Positions 46,819 through 57,307 of a stretch of 64,000 nt of DNA are shown here, one piece after another. Both the position numbers and the translations under genes were made by a program. Every line of letters begins with the position of its first letter. Position 1 is the first letter of the stretch. The notes under the pieces were generated by a model. That model saw only the letters and a list, made by a program, of their open reading frames with translations, made no database searches and was not told where the DNA came from. Source of the stretch: Phlebotomus papatasi (Eukaryota; Arthropoda; Insecta; Diptera; Psychodidae); NCBI RefSeq assembly GCF_024763615.1, contig NC_077224.1, positions 59,778,712 to 59,842,711 on the forward strand. Direction: 5' to 3'.

Positions 46819-46870
46819 CTGAACGCCGCCGGCCAAACAAACCGCGCAAATTCACAAACATAAAAATTGT
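46819..46870 (-). promoter_or_regulatory. Candidate 5' UTR exon / promoter of PGM2
   Basis: A small GC-rich island (GCGCGGTTTGTTTGGCCGGC on the minus strand) ends in GTTCAG|GTACTA, a good splice donor. A matching acceptor TATTTGCAG lies at 45644, 43 bp before the PGM2 ATG. Together they fit a leader exon spliced over a 1.2-kb intron. This is inference from splice signals only. Confidence 0.35.
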
Positions 46871-47438
46871 ATACTCACAGAACATAGCCTCGAGTTCCCC
46901 AATAAAATATTCAAAATTTTATTTTAAAATAGAAAGGTGTTAAAAAATTATTACAATAAAGGTACATAAAATAACATTTTCAAACTTACTGCATAAAATA
47001 TTGCATACTTTAAGACGTATTTGAAAATTTATTTTGCAAATTACGCTAGATCCCGGGATTATACGATTCGGGATTATGCACACACAATTATGCATATTTG
47101 CTTACCATTGTGTGTTAATTTGTGGAATCATTTTAGAGGAACTCGGGGCAACAGGTATTATTAATTGATATATTTTATCAGTTTTTAACAGTTGAATCTT
47201 TTTGTTCCGACTACTTTTGCGAAATTCGTACAACACTGGGTATGCTAAATTTCTGGACGCATATTGCCATTTCGCGCGTTTTTTTTTAGTTTCGAAAATA
47301 TAAATAATCCCGGGATCAAGTGTAGCTCCTAATTGTAGGCAAAAGTCTCTGATTGTGTGTTATTAATAGAATAATATTACTCATTCCAAAGTATTTATCC
47401 CTGATTCTTTTTTTATCCTGTTTTTAGCAAAGCATTTA

Positions 47439-47853
47439 GGGCAGAATCACATTATTGGCAGTAAAATGCTCACCGTATTTCGTTAATTTACGCGTTTTCA
47501 TTGCAATTCTTACGCAAATTTTTCATTACCATATTGCCTTATCTCATACTCAGTTGTCACTAGATGAAAATTAGTTATATAAGAAAATTGAAGAAATAAA
47601 ACGATAATTCGATAAACGGTGAGCAAAAAATAACTGTACGAGAAATTAGTCATACAGTTTTTTTGCTCACCGTTTATCGCATTTTCTTTTCATTTCTTCA
47701 GTTTTCTTATGTTATTTTCACCTAGTGCCACCGAGTATGAGATAAGGTAATACGGTAATGGAACGTTTGCGTAAGAATTGCAATGAAAATGCGTAAATTA
47801 ACGAAATACGGTGAGGCTACGGCAAGCATTTTATTGTCAATGTGATTCTGCCC
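47439..47853. mobile_element. Harbinger-like foldback MITE, copy 3 (complete)
   Basis: 415 bp, GGGCAGAATCACATT at the left and AATGTGATTCTGCCC at the right, flanked by a perfect TTA duplication. Arms of about 190 bp pair over nearly the whole length and meet at GATAAACGGTGAGCAAAAA / TTTTTGCTCACCGTTTATC. The best copy for defining the family. Confidence 0.85.
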
Positions 47854-47984
47854 TTATCCCTGAGTAATTCCTCTTCCGGAAATTCGGTATCCGGCCAAAT
47901 ACGATTTTAGAAATTCATGACTTTTGCACACTTTTAAGATTAGGAAAATTTCGTGTCAACGAAATTCACAAGAAAAAAAATAAC

Positions 47985-48068
47985 AATGGATGTCCCGAAC
48001 TCCCCTTGTTGGAAGGCCTAGTTCTTCTATGGAACGTTGTGCCACCATTATTATTATTATTATTATCG
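47985..48068 (+). repeat. SINE/LINE 3' tail with (ATT)n
   Basis: GTTGGAAGGCCTAGTTCTTC, TATGGAACGTTGTGCCACC, then six ATT units. The word order matches the minus-strand tail at 29429-29470. A GTTGTGCCACC plus (ATT)n end is widespread in insect retroelements, from memory. Confidence 0.55.
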
Positions 48069-48334
48069 AAATTCACATCCATTTCTTTCTCAAACGTTTT
48101 GTACATGTTCATCCCACTCCTTCAAACTCTTCTTTTTCCTTTGAACGTTATAACAAATTCAATTTAGCTCAACCGAATTTGGAGTGCGAAAAAATAAGAG
48201 ACATTATGCAAAATGTGTGAGAAAGAAAGAGCTGTGAATTTTTATTTCATGAAACTTTTCTGATCTAAAGGGTTTGCCAGAGACATAAATTTATAATTCA
48301 GTATACATTATTATTCTTACAGTAGAGTAACGGC

Positions 48335-48732
48335 GTTATCACACTTGTACATTAAAATTTTAATGTGATTCACATTAATTGTCGCTTGTGAGCGTCCAAA
48401 TATGTTATTTGTGCCTTTGAATCACTCAATATTTGGCGTTTTACTATTTATTGATAAAGAAGTGGACTTGGCCTGCAAAAATAAGTGTAAATTTACCTAA
48501 AGCATAAATATTTTTCACATTAAAAAATTAAAGAGAAAATCGCATTAATTTTTCGCATTAATGCTATAAATCAATTGATATCAAATTTTGCGGGCCAAGT
48601 CTACCTTTTTATCAACAAATAGATCAAATTTTGAATATAAAATGATTCAAACACACAAATTACACATTTGGATTCTCACCAGCGACAATTAATGTGAATC
48701 ATATTAAAATTTTAATGTGCAAGTGTGATAAC
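48335..48732. mobile_element. Foldback element, GTTATCACACTTG ends
   Basis: The left arm GTTATCACACTTGTACATTA, continuing through AAATTTTAATGTGATTCACA and TTAATTGTCGC, is mirrored on the right almost perfectly for about 55 bp. Inner arms (GACTTGGCC / GGGCCAAGTC) also pair. Total 398 bp. No clear target duplication. Confidence 0.8.
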
Positions 48733-49682
48733 ACAGTAAGAAAGTTTGATTTGAAAGCAAAAAAACAACACATTAAATTGAAAATTTTATTTAGAATGGC
48801 CAGAGAAAAACAATGCCAGCAAAATTTTGGTTAATATTTTAGTAGTTTTAAAATTGTTCAATATAAATAAAAACTTGAAGATAAATTTTGAATACTTAAA
48901 TAGTGAAATGTTCTTGGCAAATAAAAAAAACAAGAAGTTGTGATCTATTTTGGTATCTGAAGCAAAGATAAAAGTGATTTTAATTTAATTTTTATTAATT
49001 CACTGATCCAAAATGAAATATTTTAATTAACAATTTTAAATAATTTGAAATTCGCAATGTAGACCAAAAATTGAAACAGCGTCTAATTAATTGTAATCAG
49101 CTAAATAAGCGCTGGCTGTTTCAATTTTTGAATTACATTCCAAACCTCCAAGTTATTCTACAACTCTCAGTCGTTAAATCATCTTTATAGCACTTTTGAA
49201 AAGCTTATTTTCTGACCCAAAATACTTCGTATGGAAAAATTAGAATTCCGTACAAACCAATTTTAAAGTTCGGACTTTGTTAATCTGGTTACGTTTCAGT
49301 AGTCAGTGTAATTCCATAGAGTACGATGAAAATCGTTTGATTTTATATCAAATTTTAAGAGAGCTATTCAAACTCTGAACAGATTAATCCCGCATTCCGG
49401 ATATTCCGGAACTCTCCCTTAATCGGAATTTTAAATTTTACCTCAATCAAATTTATTTTTCGTTCATGTGAATTTTGAAGTACTTTTTAAAAGCTAGATA
49501 TTGCTGTAAGATTTTTTAGAATCCGGAACACGCATAGTCTTTATTTCATTTATTACAAACTTAAGAGAGATTTTGGTAAGATAATTCAAAGAAAACTTCT
49601 TTAACGTGTTAAGTGTTTCACAGTCGAATCGTTTTGAGAAATATTTTTTATAAAGAGAAGTAAAGGGCATTCGTTCCTAAAA

Positions 49683-49964
49683 TAAGGCAACTGTACCAAT
49701 CATTCTTAATACATTTTAAAATGAACAAAAATATAGTTATAGCTTTGGGTAATATTTCGGACACCTTGATTTACATAGTTCCTAGCCCATCCGGAATTTT
49801 TAAAAAGTCTTTTTCACATAATCTCGTTCGTAGAAATTACATTTTTCGGTTTTTTGCATTGTTCAATCCCTGGAGTACGCAAAAACTAAAACTTCATAGA
49901 AATTTGTGGACCAAAAAAAGTGTCCGAAATTGCAAGCTAACCAAAATTTGGTACAGTTCCCCTA
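49683..49964 (-). mobile_element. CCAAATTTCGGC MITE, internally deleted, minus orientation
   Basis: The right edge AAAATTTGGTACAGTTCCCC then TA is the complement of the element's TAGGGGAACTGTACC left end; the left edge TAAGGCAACTGTACCAA is the opposite end. About 150 bp of the interior is missing compared with 56828-57264. Confidence 0.65.
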
Positions 49965-50701
49965 TACATTTTTGGAATAATAAATTTACAGAAGAAAATG
50001 AGGAAATTCCATGATAGATGATTCCGAAATTAAAAAAAATTGGAATAATAAAATTACGAAGCATAAATTGCTTAAAGTCAACTTAAATACATCTAAAGTT
50101 GATCTGTTTTTAAAGTTTCAGCCTTTCCAAATTTTAACCTTGATTTAATCTGAATAAATAACAATAATTAATATTTGGGAAAAGTGCTAACTGGCAAATG
50201 AGTTTAAAAAAATCAACTATTTGAAAGTTCCGTACCGTACCGTATATAAAGTAAATTTTGAATTATTATTTTAGACAACAAAACTGTATATCAATAGGTT
50301 CGAAATATGGAAAGGTTTCTCAAATTTCCCGCTCCCCCATTTAGTTAAAGAATCGAGTTTTCTGTCTTTCCTTTTCATCTTATTGCTTCAACATTTTACT
50401 ACTTATTTGTGTGTTCTTTTACACCCGAAATATTTCTTCTAATGCCACTTATCTAAAGCACTGAGATTAGTGGAAAAATATTTGTAGTTCTTTTTTTGTC
50501 TATATGCTAACACAATTATCGCAGCGGCAAATGTATGTGAAATATAGAGCAAAATTTTAGCTATTTATTACATCTAAATGTGCTATATTTACAGGACATA
50601 GAGAAGTCTTAAAAAAATGCTTTGAACTCTAATAAACAAAAATTAGATAGAAGATAATTTATACACGTGCATACAGAGGCTTTTTTCTCTCTGGAACTTA
50701 C

Positions 50702-50824
50702 TGACAACCCTGTAAGATTACAAGTAATTTCCCCATGCAGGACAATTTCCCCAATTTTAAAACGGAACTTGCGCAAAGCTTTACCCAAAGTTACTTCATC
50801 AATCAAGACTGTAGCTTTTCCCAT
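50702..50824 (-). other. Unassigned short coding-like exon candidate
   Basis: A minus-strand ATG at 50824 opens 41 codons (MGKATVLIDEVTLGKALRKF, then RFKIGEIVLHGEITCNL) ending at a consensus donor TCA|GTAAGTTCC. An in-frame TAG lies two codons upstream and a TATAAAA-like box 30 bp upstream. No further exon and no family were recognised. It could be chance or a retained relic. Confidence 0.25.
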
Positions 50825-51603
50825 CCACTAAAAGTCCACAGAAAGCCAGTGTTTTTATAGTTTTATCACACAAAAAATTAGTGAACTGCATTTTAAATAT
50901 AGTGCTGTGTTTGGGTCCTAAAGAAATTCTCAATAATTGTTTGTAAAATTTAAGTTTCGTGGCAATTTGTAAGTCTGTAAAAAAAATCTTTACTCCACAA
51001 TGTAAATCCCACTGCGGTATGAAACTGTCGGGATGGCAAAAACATTGGAAAGTAAGATTTTTCGTCTGTTAATACTACATCAATTTTTGTAATGAAAATA
51101 AGAATCTCTCTAATAAACTAAATTAATTGATTGTTATATTGCAGGTAAGGTGCACCAGTACCTCCTCTTACAGGACTTAATACACCAAACAAAATGACAA
51201 AAGCACTCACGTCCTCAAAAATATATAATGCAATCGATAATTGTTCCTAATCTTACTGCACACATACACACACAGTCAATGACAAAGTCTTTGAGGAAAG
51301 TATGTTAAAATTCTCACGCAATTAGATATTATTACGCGATTTAATGACTGATTGAGAGAAAATTGTAGGCAAGAAAAATACACTGTCTCTAATCTGATTG
51401 CAAAATTGGTGCTGAACTCAGTAAAATATTTCACTAGTGTTTAATCGACAATCTTCGGACGAATTGACTGCGTCACATTCGGAACTGATATCAAAGCCTA
51501 TAATAGTACCAAGGGGAAATATATTCCAATATTATCAACAACATTCTGAAGAAAGATTGTATATTATTTTGGTCTTTGGGGCATATACCAAATCGATAAG
51601 ATT

Positions 51604-54600
51604 ATGGCTCGTATAGCCGACGACACAGACTTCGAGATGCTAAAATATCTCGTGGACGACAACGAAGGTTGGACACTGGAACTCTCAAAAGCCAACACGG
51701 AAGTATGGACACGTCCAGTAGACGGATGCAATTTTCACATGGTCAAAATAAATACATTGTTTGACGACATTACATCAGATACGCTTTTTGATGTCCTGCA
51801 TGATCCTGACTACAGACGCGTCTGGGATACTCATATGCTAGCCAGTGAAGAAATTGGCATTGTTAACGTTAACAACGACGTGGGATACTATGCGAGTAAG
51901 TGGATTTTTATACCAAAATAAATTTTTCAGATAAGGAATGTGAAATACCCAAGTAGCGAAACCTAGTTTTCAGGACGTAAATCTTTAGTAAGTTCGACGT
52001 AATGATTTAGTCATATCTTAGCCTTATGAATGAAAATGGAGAATTGTCAAGACTTGATCGTTTTAACTATGAAATGTGCTTGCCGTGCCAAATGTCAATC
52101 TTGCCAATGAATTGTATTAAGTAAAGTCTGTTAAAACGTAAGAGCGTCAGTCAGTTGTTCAGTGGTAAGATCCACGCTTCATCCGATTAAATCGAAGGTC
52201 CGATTAATCGAAGTATCACTTTTAGAAAATTCAATGTCGAGCATTTCAAAAACTAGACAATGTTTTTTCTTTAATTTTTAATATGTTGTTGCTTAGGTCA
52301 AAACCGTTACAGTGATGGATCGCACTTTGTCCTCTATTTTTCCTAACTTGAACTATAATTAAAAATAACTTAACCGGACCATATCTTCGGTGTTAATGAA
52401 GCGAATGCATTAAGAATTCAGTATAATATAGGGTGAAAGGAACGTCTATTGATTGACACTTTAAGAACTCGTGTCAGCACCTATTGACACCCTACTCTGT
52501 ACCATTTGGGATATGAAATTTGAACATATCTGTTTATAGTAAAATGTATATTACAGAAAAAAACGTTATAAGGGAAGAGTACCAGCGATCGGCAGTGTTC
52601 CTCGGATCGTCATCTTAATACCACATTTTTGCTCCAAATTAAATGATTTTTTAAAAATTATTAGCTACTTTTTACCATTTAACTCTCACAAGAATACAGT
52701 GCATTAACTCAGATTTAATTTATAAAACCAATTTTTCCTGAGACACTTGATTAAATTCCTGACGATCCGAGGTACAGACTGCAAGTTTGCAATTTCACAT
52801 ACTTTTTATTAATTTATTGTAAAAATTAAAAATTCAAAAGCCCAGATATAGTTAAATGGATCACTAATGTATCAATTAGCATACATAAATTTACCAAATA
52901 ATGTTTTGTGGATTATATTTTCAACTAAATATGGAGCATGTCTCTTAACATTCCGATCCGGGGTACTCTTCCCTTATTACTTATATTTTACTAGATACAT
53001 TAAATAATTTTCATCATTTTGACAAAAGTGTCAATAGGGGTTCCCTGTCGAACAGACGTTCCTCCGACCCTATCTGTGTTCGATATTTTTCTAACGATGG
53101 GTCCCATCCACCCCAACTCCACTTCAATGTACTCCAATCCTTACTAGGGTAAAAGGAACAATTGTTGAAACTTTAAGAACTCGTGTCAGGACTTATTGAC
53201 ACCCTACTTTGTACTATTTGGAATACGAATTTTGAACACTTATCCTTATCGAAAAACGCAGATTAATGAAAAAACAAAATATTACTTAGATTTTGTTAGA
53301 TGCATTAAATAAGTTTCAACATTTTGAAAAGATTACCAATAGGGGTTCCCTGTTGAAGAGGTGTTCCTTCCACCCTATAATAAAATTAACCATATATCTC
53401 CAATTTTTATAAATCGATCTCAATGATTTTTTTCTTTTATTCATCTTCTGTACTCGAACTATTTTGACCAGTGATAAGCCCAGATAAGCCTATGATAGCT
53501 GAGATTCTTTACATGGGACCTCGGAGTGCTTGCAACTTGGAATGCGTGAAACTTCGATTTTGAGTTGAATTTTACCAAAACAGATAAAACTGGCTCAACA
53601 CGATTCTTTACTCTTAACCCTTTATCGACGAGACACTTTTTACGGACTGAAAATCAACAATAAAAATTAAACTGAGAAACATAATCAATGATAAGTCTTA
53701 CATCTAACCTTGGAAAGTCCAACAGAGTCTGATTCGGTGTATTTTGTGCTTTTATGAACGATAGGGACAAAAATAGCCCAAAAATTTAAGTAATTTTTCT
53801 GACAATAGCAATGAATAATATTTTTCGCTTTAATGAAAAATATTACGTATGCGTATTGTAGTTTTTATTGCCAAAAGGCTTTTGCTTAAAAAAAATGGGA
53901 AGTATAAAAAATAAATAAAATCAATTATTTATTATCTTTATTTATTATCAATTATATCAATTATTTATTATCAAATTAAATTAAAATCGCACACAGCGAT
54001 TGATATTCAATAAGATTAGCATCATTGTAATGCATCAAATTGTAAAAGAGGGCTCTAAGTCCTATGAATGAATAAAGATTATTATTATTATTATTAAAAA
54101 TTATGAATTTGAGAATTTAAAAATTCGTCATTTTTTAGCTTAAATATTTACTACATAGCAAATAGCTAGAGACTTGCAAAAAATATTCTAGATTCCTTCA
54201 ACCTTCTACTTTACAATTATGTACAGACATAAGAAAAAAATAACTTTAGGTAATCCGGAAAAATTATTTTCTTTATGGAACACCGGTGTTCCAATCGTCC
54301 TTAAAGGGTTAAAATACAAGTCTGTTCGTTCGGCTATTACCACGTCTATAGTCCAAACTGTTAGAGATAGAGCATTGGGGCCTTTGTTGGGGAACCCCCG
54401 CCCCCATAAATCGATCATGAGACCATTAACAACATTTCCCCCCACCTCTCACATATTTTTCCAAACTCGTGTTTTTTTAGAATTGTTCGAAAATGCGTCG
54501 TACGATTTTTTGTTCGTTGTAAAATGTAAATAAAAAAAAAATGTAATGTAAAATAAAAATGTAAAGGAAATGTGAATAGGAAAACAATTTAAAGATAAAA

Positions 54601-55507
54601 TATGATTGGTAAAATTATATCTTTTATACAAGAAAATTTCAAAAGTTGAATAAGTTTTTAACCCGGAAAATTTATTAAAAATTTGTTTTGTTCCTTATGA
54701 ACTAAATTTTTCAATGATCAAATTTAATGAACTCGTTTTTCCAACCCCTCGATTAATGCTACTGATCTCACTTTGGTATATTGAATACACTTCTTTTTTT
54801 AATGATCAGTAAGTAATCGTACTGGTCTCTTTGACGATTTACCTGGTCAGTTGCACAAATTACTGTCCAAAAATTATATTATCAAATCAAAAGTAATTAT
54901 AAAATTTTCTTTTGATTTATTTAAAGTGAGCTGCCCACCACCTCTAAAGCCCCGGGATTTTGTGCTTTTGCGCTCGTGGTTAGATACAGGACCCTTGGGA
55001 GAACAAATGCTAATCTCCCGTTCAGTTACCCATCACGACTGGCCACCTCGGAAAGGATACATAAGAGCTACTTCCCATTTAACTGGTTTCGTTTTACGTT
55101 CCCGGGGAGAAAAATGCATCTTGAGCTATGTTACGCATTGTGACCCCCAGGGAGCCCTTCCACCATGGCTGGTCAACAAAGTAACCCATACATTAGGTCC
55201 TCGAATGATCAAGGACCTGAAAAAAGCAGCTCTTGGCTACATCGCGTGGAAAAGTACACAGGAAAATTACCGAAAGCCTTGGCGTTTTCCAGAGGAAATG
55301 TCGCTACCCCGTATTTCACTATCAGAAGTAAAGATCTTTAAAAAAAAAACTATATAGCTCAAGAATATTGAAATATTTTAATTTCTTTTCCAGTTCCACA
55401 GCATAGATAACAAGCCAGCGGAAGAAAATGCTACTAGTGAGAATATAATTAAAAATATAAATGGCAAGTCAAACAAAGAAAGTAAGAAGAAAAAACGTCT
55501 ATTCTAA
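51604..55507 (+). CDS. STARD10: START-domain lipid transfer protein, STARD10-like, 3 exons, 268 aa
   Basis: Exons 51604-51895, 54927-55327 and 55394-55507 join in phase (807 nt). The START domain fills residues about 8-225: GWTLELSKANTEVW, DVLHDPDYRRVWD (63-75), NNDVGYYA, LKPRDFVLLRSW (about 104-115), PPRKGYIRATSH, GYIAWK and KPWRFPEE, all in the order seen in STARD10/PCTP-type proteins. Known: STARD10 binds and moves phosphatidylcholine, phosphatidylethanolamine or phosphoinositides between membranes. There is no signal peptide or membrane segment, so it should be cytosolic. The C-terminal tail is acidic-polar and then lysine-rich (SKKKKRLF), unlike the acidic tail of mammalian STARD10 as I recall it. 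The ATG at 51604 is the first in frame. The closest relative could instead be another PCTP-like START protein. Confidence 0.88.
52146..52215 (+). ncRNA. tRNA-like relic
   Basis: The stretch GTTGTTCAGTGGTAAGATCC resembles the D-arm/A-box side of tRNA-Gly or tRNA-Glu, and GGTCCGATTAA about 25 bases on is a weak B box. Stems do not pair well. Probably a tRNA-derived SINE head or pseudogene. Confidence 0.3.
52429..53072. mobile_element. TA-flanked MITE GGGTGAAAGGAACG, carrying an inserted MITE
   Basis: Left TAGGGTGAAAGGAACGTCT, right AGACGTTCCTCCGACCCTA, TA on both sides. The word TATTGACACC near the left is mirrored as GGGTGTCAATA-like GTGTCAATAGGGGTTCC on the right. Positions 52569-52976 are a different element; without it this copy is about 236 bp, as in 53155-53377. 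Confidence 0.8.
52569..52976. mobile_element. TA-flanked MITE AGGGAAGAGTACC, nested insertion
   Basis: TAAGGGAAGAGTACC and GGTACTCTTCCCTTA are perfect 15-bp inverted ends including TA, extended by imperfect pairing (CGATCGG / GATCCGG; TCGGATCGTC / GACGATCCGA internally). 408 bp, sitting inside the element 52429-53072. Confidence 0.85.
53155..53377. mobile_element. TA-flanked MITE GGGTAAAAGGAAC, uninterrupted copy
   Basis: Left TAGGGTAAAAGGAACAATTG, right GTGTTCCTTCCACCCTA. It aligns end to end with 52429-53072 minus the nested insert (ACTTTAAGAACTCGTGTCAG, ATTGACACCCTACT, ATAGGGGTTCCCTGT shared) and serves as the empty-site reference. Confidence 0.85.
53468..53560 (+). repeat. Interspersed repeat, GATAAGCCCAGATAAGC family, copy 3
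   Basis: GTGATAAGCCCAGATAAGCC, GCTGAGATTCTTTACA and GGAGTGCTTGCAACTT match 3241-3330 closely. Confidence 0.6.
53614..54312. mobile_element. piggyBac-like TTAA element, copy 2
   Basis: TTAACCCTTTATCGACGAGA at the left, CGTCCTTAAAGGGTTAA at the right, with ACACCGGTGTTCC next to the right end as in 37631-37783. TTAA at both edges and CCCTTT ends fit piggyBac-type MITEs. About 699 bp. Inside, GAATGAATAAAG(ATT)n near 54065-54098 is a retroelement tail. No transposase. Confidence 0.7.
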
Positions 55508-55582
55508 GATTTGTAATACAGATTATCTGTATGATTAAACAGATAACACATAGAACTCTAAAAAAAAAACTCTTTTAGTTGA

Positions 55583-55588
55583 AATAAA
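55583..55588 (+). terminator. AATAAA poly(A) signal for the START-domain gene
   Basis: AATAAA 76 bp after the stop codon, with a second at 55670-55675. The short distance makes the first a good candidate. Confidence 0.55.
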
Positions 55589-56827
55589 GAGTTATTAACT
55601 GACTATTAGAATATTAAATATATTTAGAAAATCGTTTAGCTCTATAGACTATGGTGATATTTATAAAAGAATAAAAAATATTCTGAAGAACATAAAATAT
55701 TTTCTATACTCTGAGATTGAAGGAAATTTGTCTGAGTCTGCAGAAAAGTTAATCATAAAACGATATAAGATCAATTAAAATTTGAGCCAATATAAATGCA
55801 ATCATTGTTTTTCTAGCAGACTTTCTCTTCTAAACTCAGTGACAGAATATTCTGCAAATGTACAATGCCACAAAATAATGATATAAAGAAGTCTAAAAAC
55901 AAATATATAATTGTTATTGTTGAAGAAAAATGTTGTTGACATATTATTGTCCACGCTCTTCCAAAAAACAGAACTCTTATTACTTTAATCAAATTCTTTT
56001 AATAACTCCTAATTCTTTGGAATTCAATTTGCGACATAAACAACAGTCAAACGATTATAACTTCCGATCTTTTCACATTTATTACTGAGCATTGAAATTT
56101 CTAACTTAGACAGACTGCATGAATTATAAATTAGTATTCTACTATTAAGAACTATATCAATTGGCCTATTGCTATTGTCATATTGATAAATTAAATTAGT
56201 GATTTTTACTTAGTGAACAAGAGCAACGAAAATTTCGAATACACGTATCTACTGAGCTTATATAGACGACATTATTTAAGTAATTCTCAATTATGAAAAA
56301 GATGTGAATTCTTGTTAAAGAATAACAACTAAAATTGATAAATTTACAGCACAGTATGTATAGTGTTGTTTAATTGCAATTATCATTTACTGTAGTTGTA
56401 TTAATTAATGTATTATTGTTATTAAAACAAAAAAAAATTGTTCCTTAGCAAAGCACAGTTGAAATAAACTTGTGTTACCTTAAAAATTTTCTAAACACTT
56501 TTTTAAAACTTTTTTTTGTTCTTACATGGTACGTTACATTCTAACAGCATCGAGTGTTACAGACGTCAAAACAGGTATGAAATATTTAAGTAAATGCTGC
56601 CTTTGTGAGGAAGAAAAACTCTTTTAATCTCTGATTTTCGGCTCTTTTTGAAGTACAGGTTCTTTGGATATTTCATCTATCACTCTATTTTTCAAGAACA
56701 AAATAGAAAACTTCTGTGGTGTCCACTGTTCAACAGAATTAGTCAATAGTGGCTTAATTTGAAAGATATTTTAATTCTTAATACAACTAAATCGGTCCCA
56801 GCCGGTGATCAATCGGTTAAGTACCAA

Positions 56828-57264
56828 TAGGGTAAGTGTACCAAATTTCAAACAGCTTGCAATTTCGGCCACTTATTTTTTCCTCAAATTTCCTCGATTT
56901 TTTTTTAATTTTTGCATACTTCAGAGATTATACAATACAAATAAAAACAAAATAACATCGCTTCGATGAACGAGATGATGTGAAAAAAAACTGTGAAAGA
57001 ATTCCAGAAGGGCAAGGAACTATGAGAATTAAGGTGGCCGAAATATTACCCAAAGCTATGTCTATATTTTCATTCATTTTAAAATATATTAAGAATGATT
57101 TTATAGGATAAAAAAACTGTCTACAAGGTTCCAAGTAAAAGTAACACTCCTTAAAATTAAGTAACAAAAAAAAAATTGAATTTGTATTAAAAAAAAATTA
57201 CATTTGAAACTTAAGACTTTGGCGCTTCCATGCCACTATGCCGAAATTTGGTAGACTTACGCTA
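56828..57264 (+). mobile_element. CCAAATTTCGGC MITE, full-length copy
   Basis: 437 bp, left TAGGGTAAGTGTACCAAATT, right GCCGAAATTTGGTAGACTTA then CGCTA. TA at both edges. It contains the family's usual interior words (GGCAAGGAACTATGAGA, GGTGGCCGAAATATTACC, ACTTAAGACTTTGGCGCTT). Confidence 0.8.
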
Positions 57265-57307
57265 ATTAATTTTATGTCGAGATTTCATTTTTTTCGTATG
57301 ATTCGTC

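Larger units (their letters stand above)
45602..51603. other. Intergenic region between PGM2 and the START-domain gene (head to head)
   Basis: About 6 kb. It holds the PGM2 leader with a likely 5' UTR intron (45644-46818), a full Harbinger-like MITE (47439-47853), a retroelement tail (47985-48068), a foldback element (48335-48732), a hairpin near 49068-49130, a short CCAAATTTCGGC copy (49683-49964) and an unassigned minus-strand exon candidate (50702-50824). Acceptor-like sites at 51144 and 51173 suggest a spliced leader for the downstream gene. Confidence 0.6.
51896..54926 (+). other. Intron 1 of the START-domain gene (3.0 kb), nested MITEs
   Basis: Donor GCGA|GTAAGT, acceptor TTTAAAG|TGAGC. 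Nearly filled with mobile DNA: a tRNA-like stretch (52146-52215), a MITE inserted in a MITE (52569-52976 in 52429-53072), a second copy of the host (53155-53377), a short interspersed repeat (53468-53560) and a piggyBac-like element (53614-54312). Confidence 0.8.

Noticed and set aside
54206..54533. Frames of 79 and 104 codons
   Set aside because: They cover the right end of the piggyBac-like element and the same interspersed repeat.
19837..57167. Similar short proteins (MNKNI-IALGNIS-TLI-IVP-PSGI) in minus-strand frames near 20148, 49721 (plus) and 57167
   Set aside because: All three lie in copies of the CCAAATTTCGGC MITE, in the same part of the element; the frames break at different points, so the likeness is shared repeat DNA and not a gene family.
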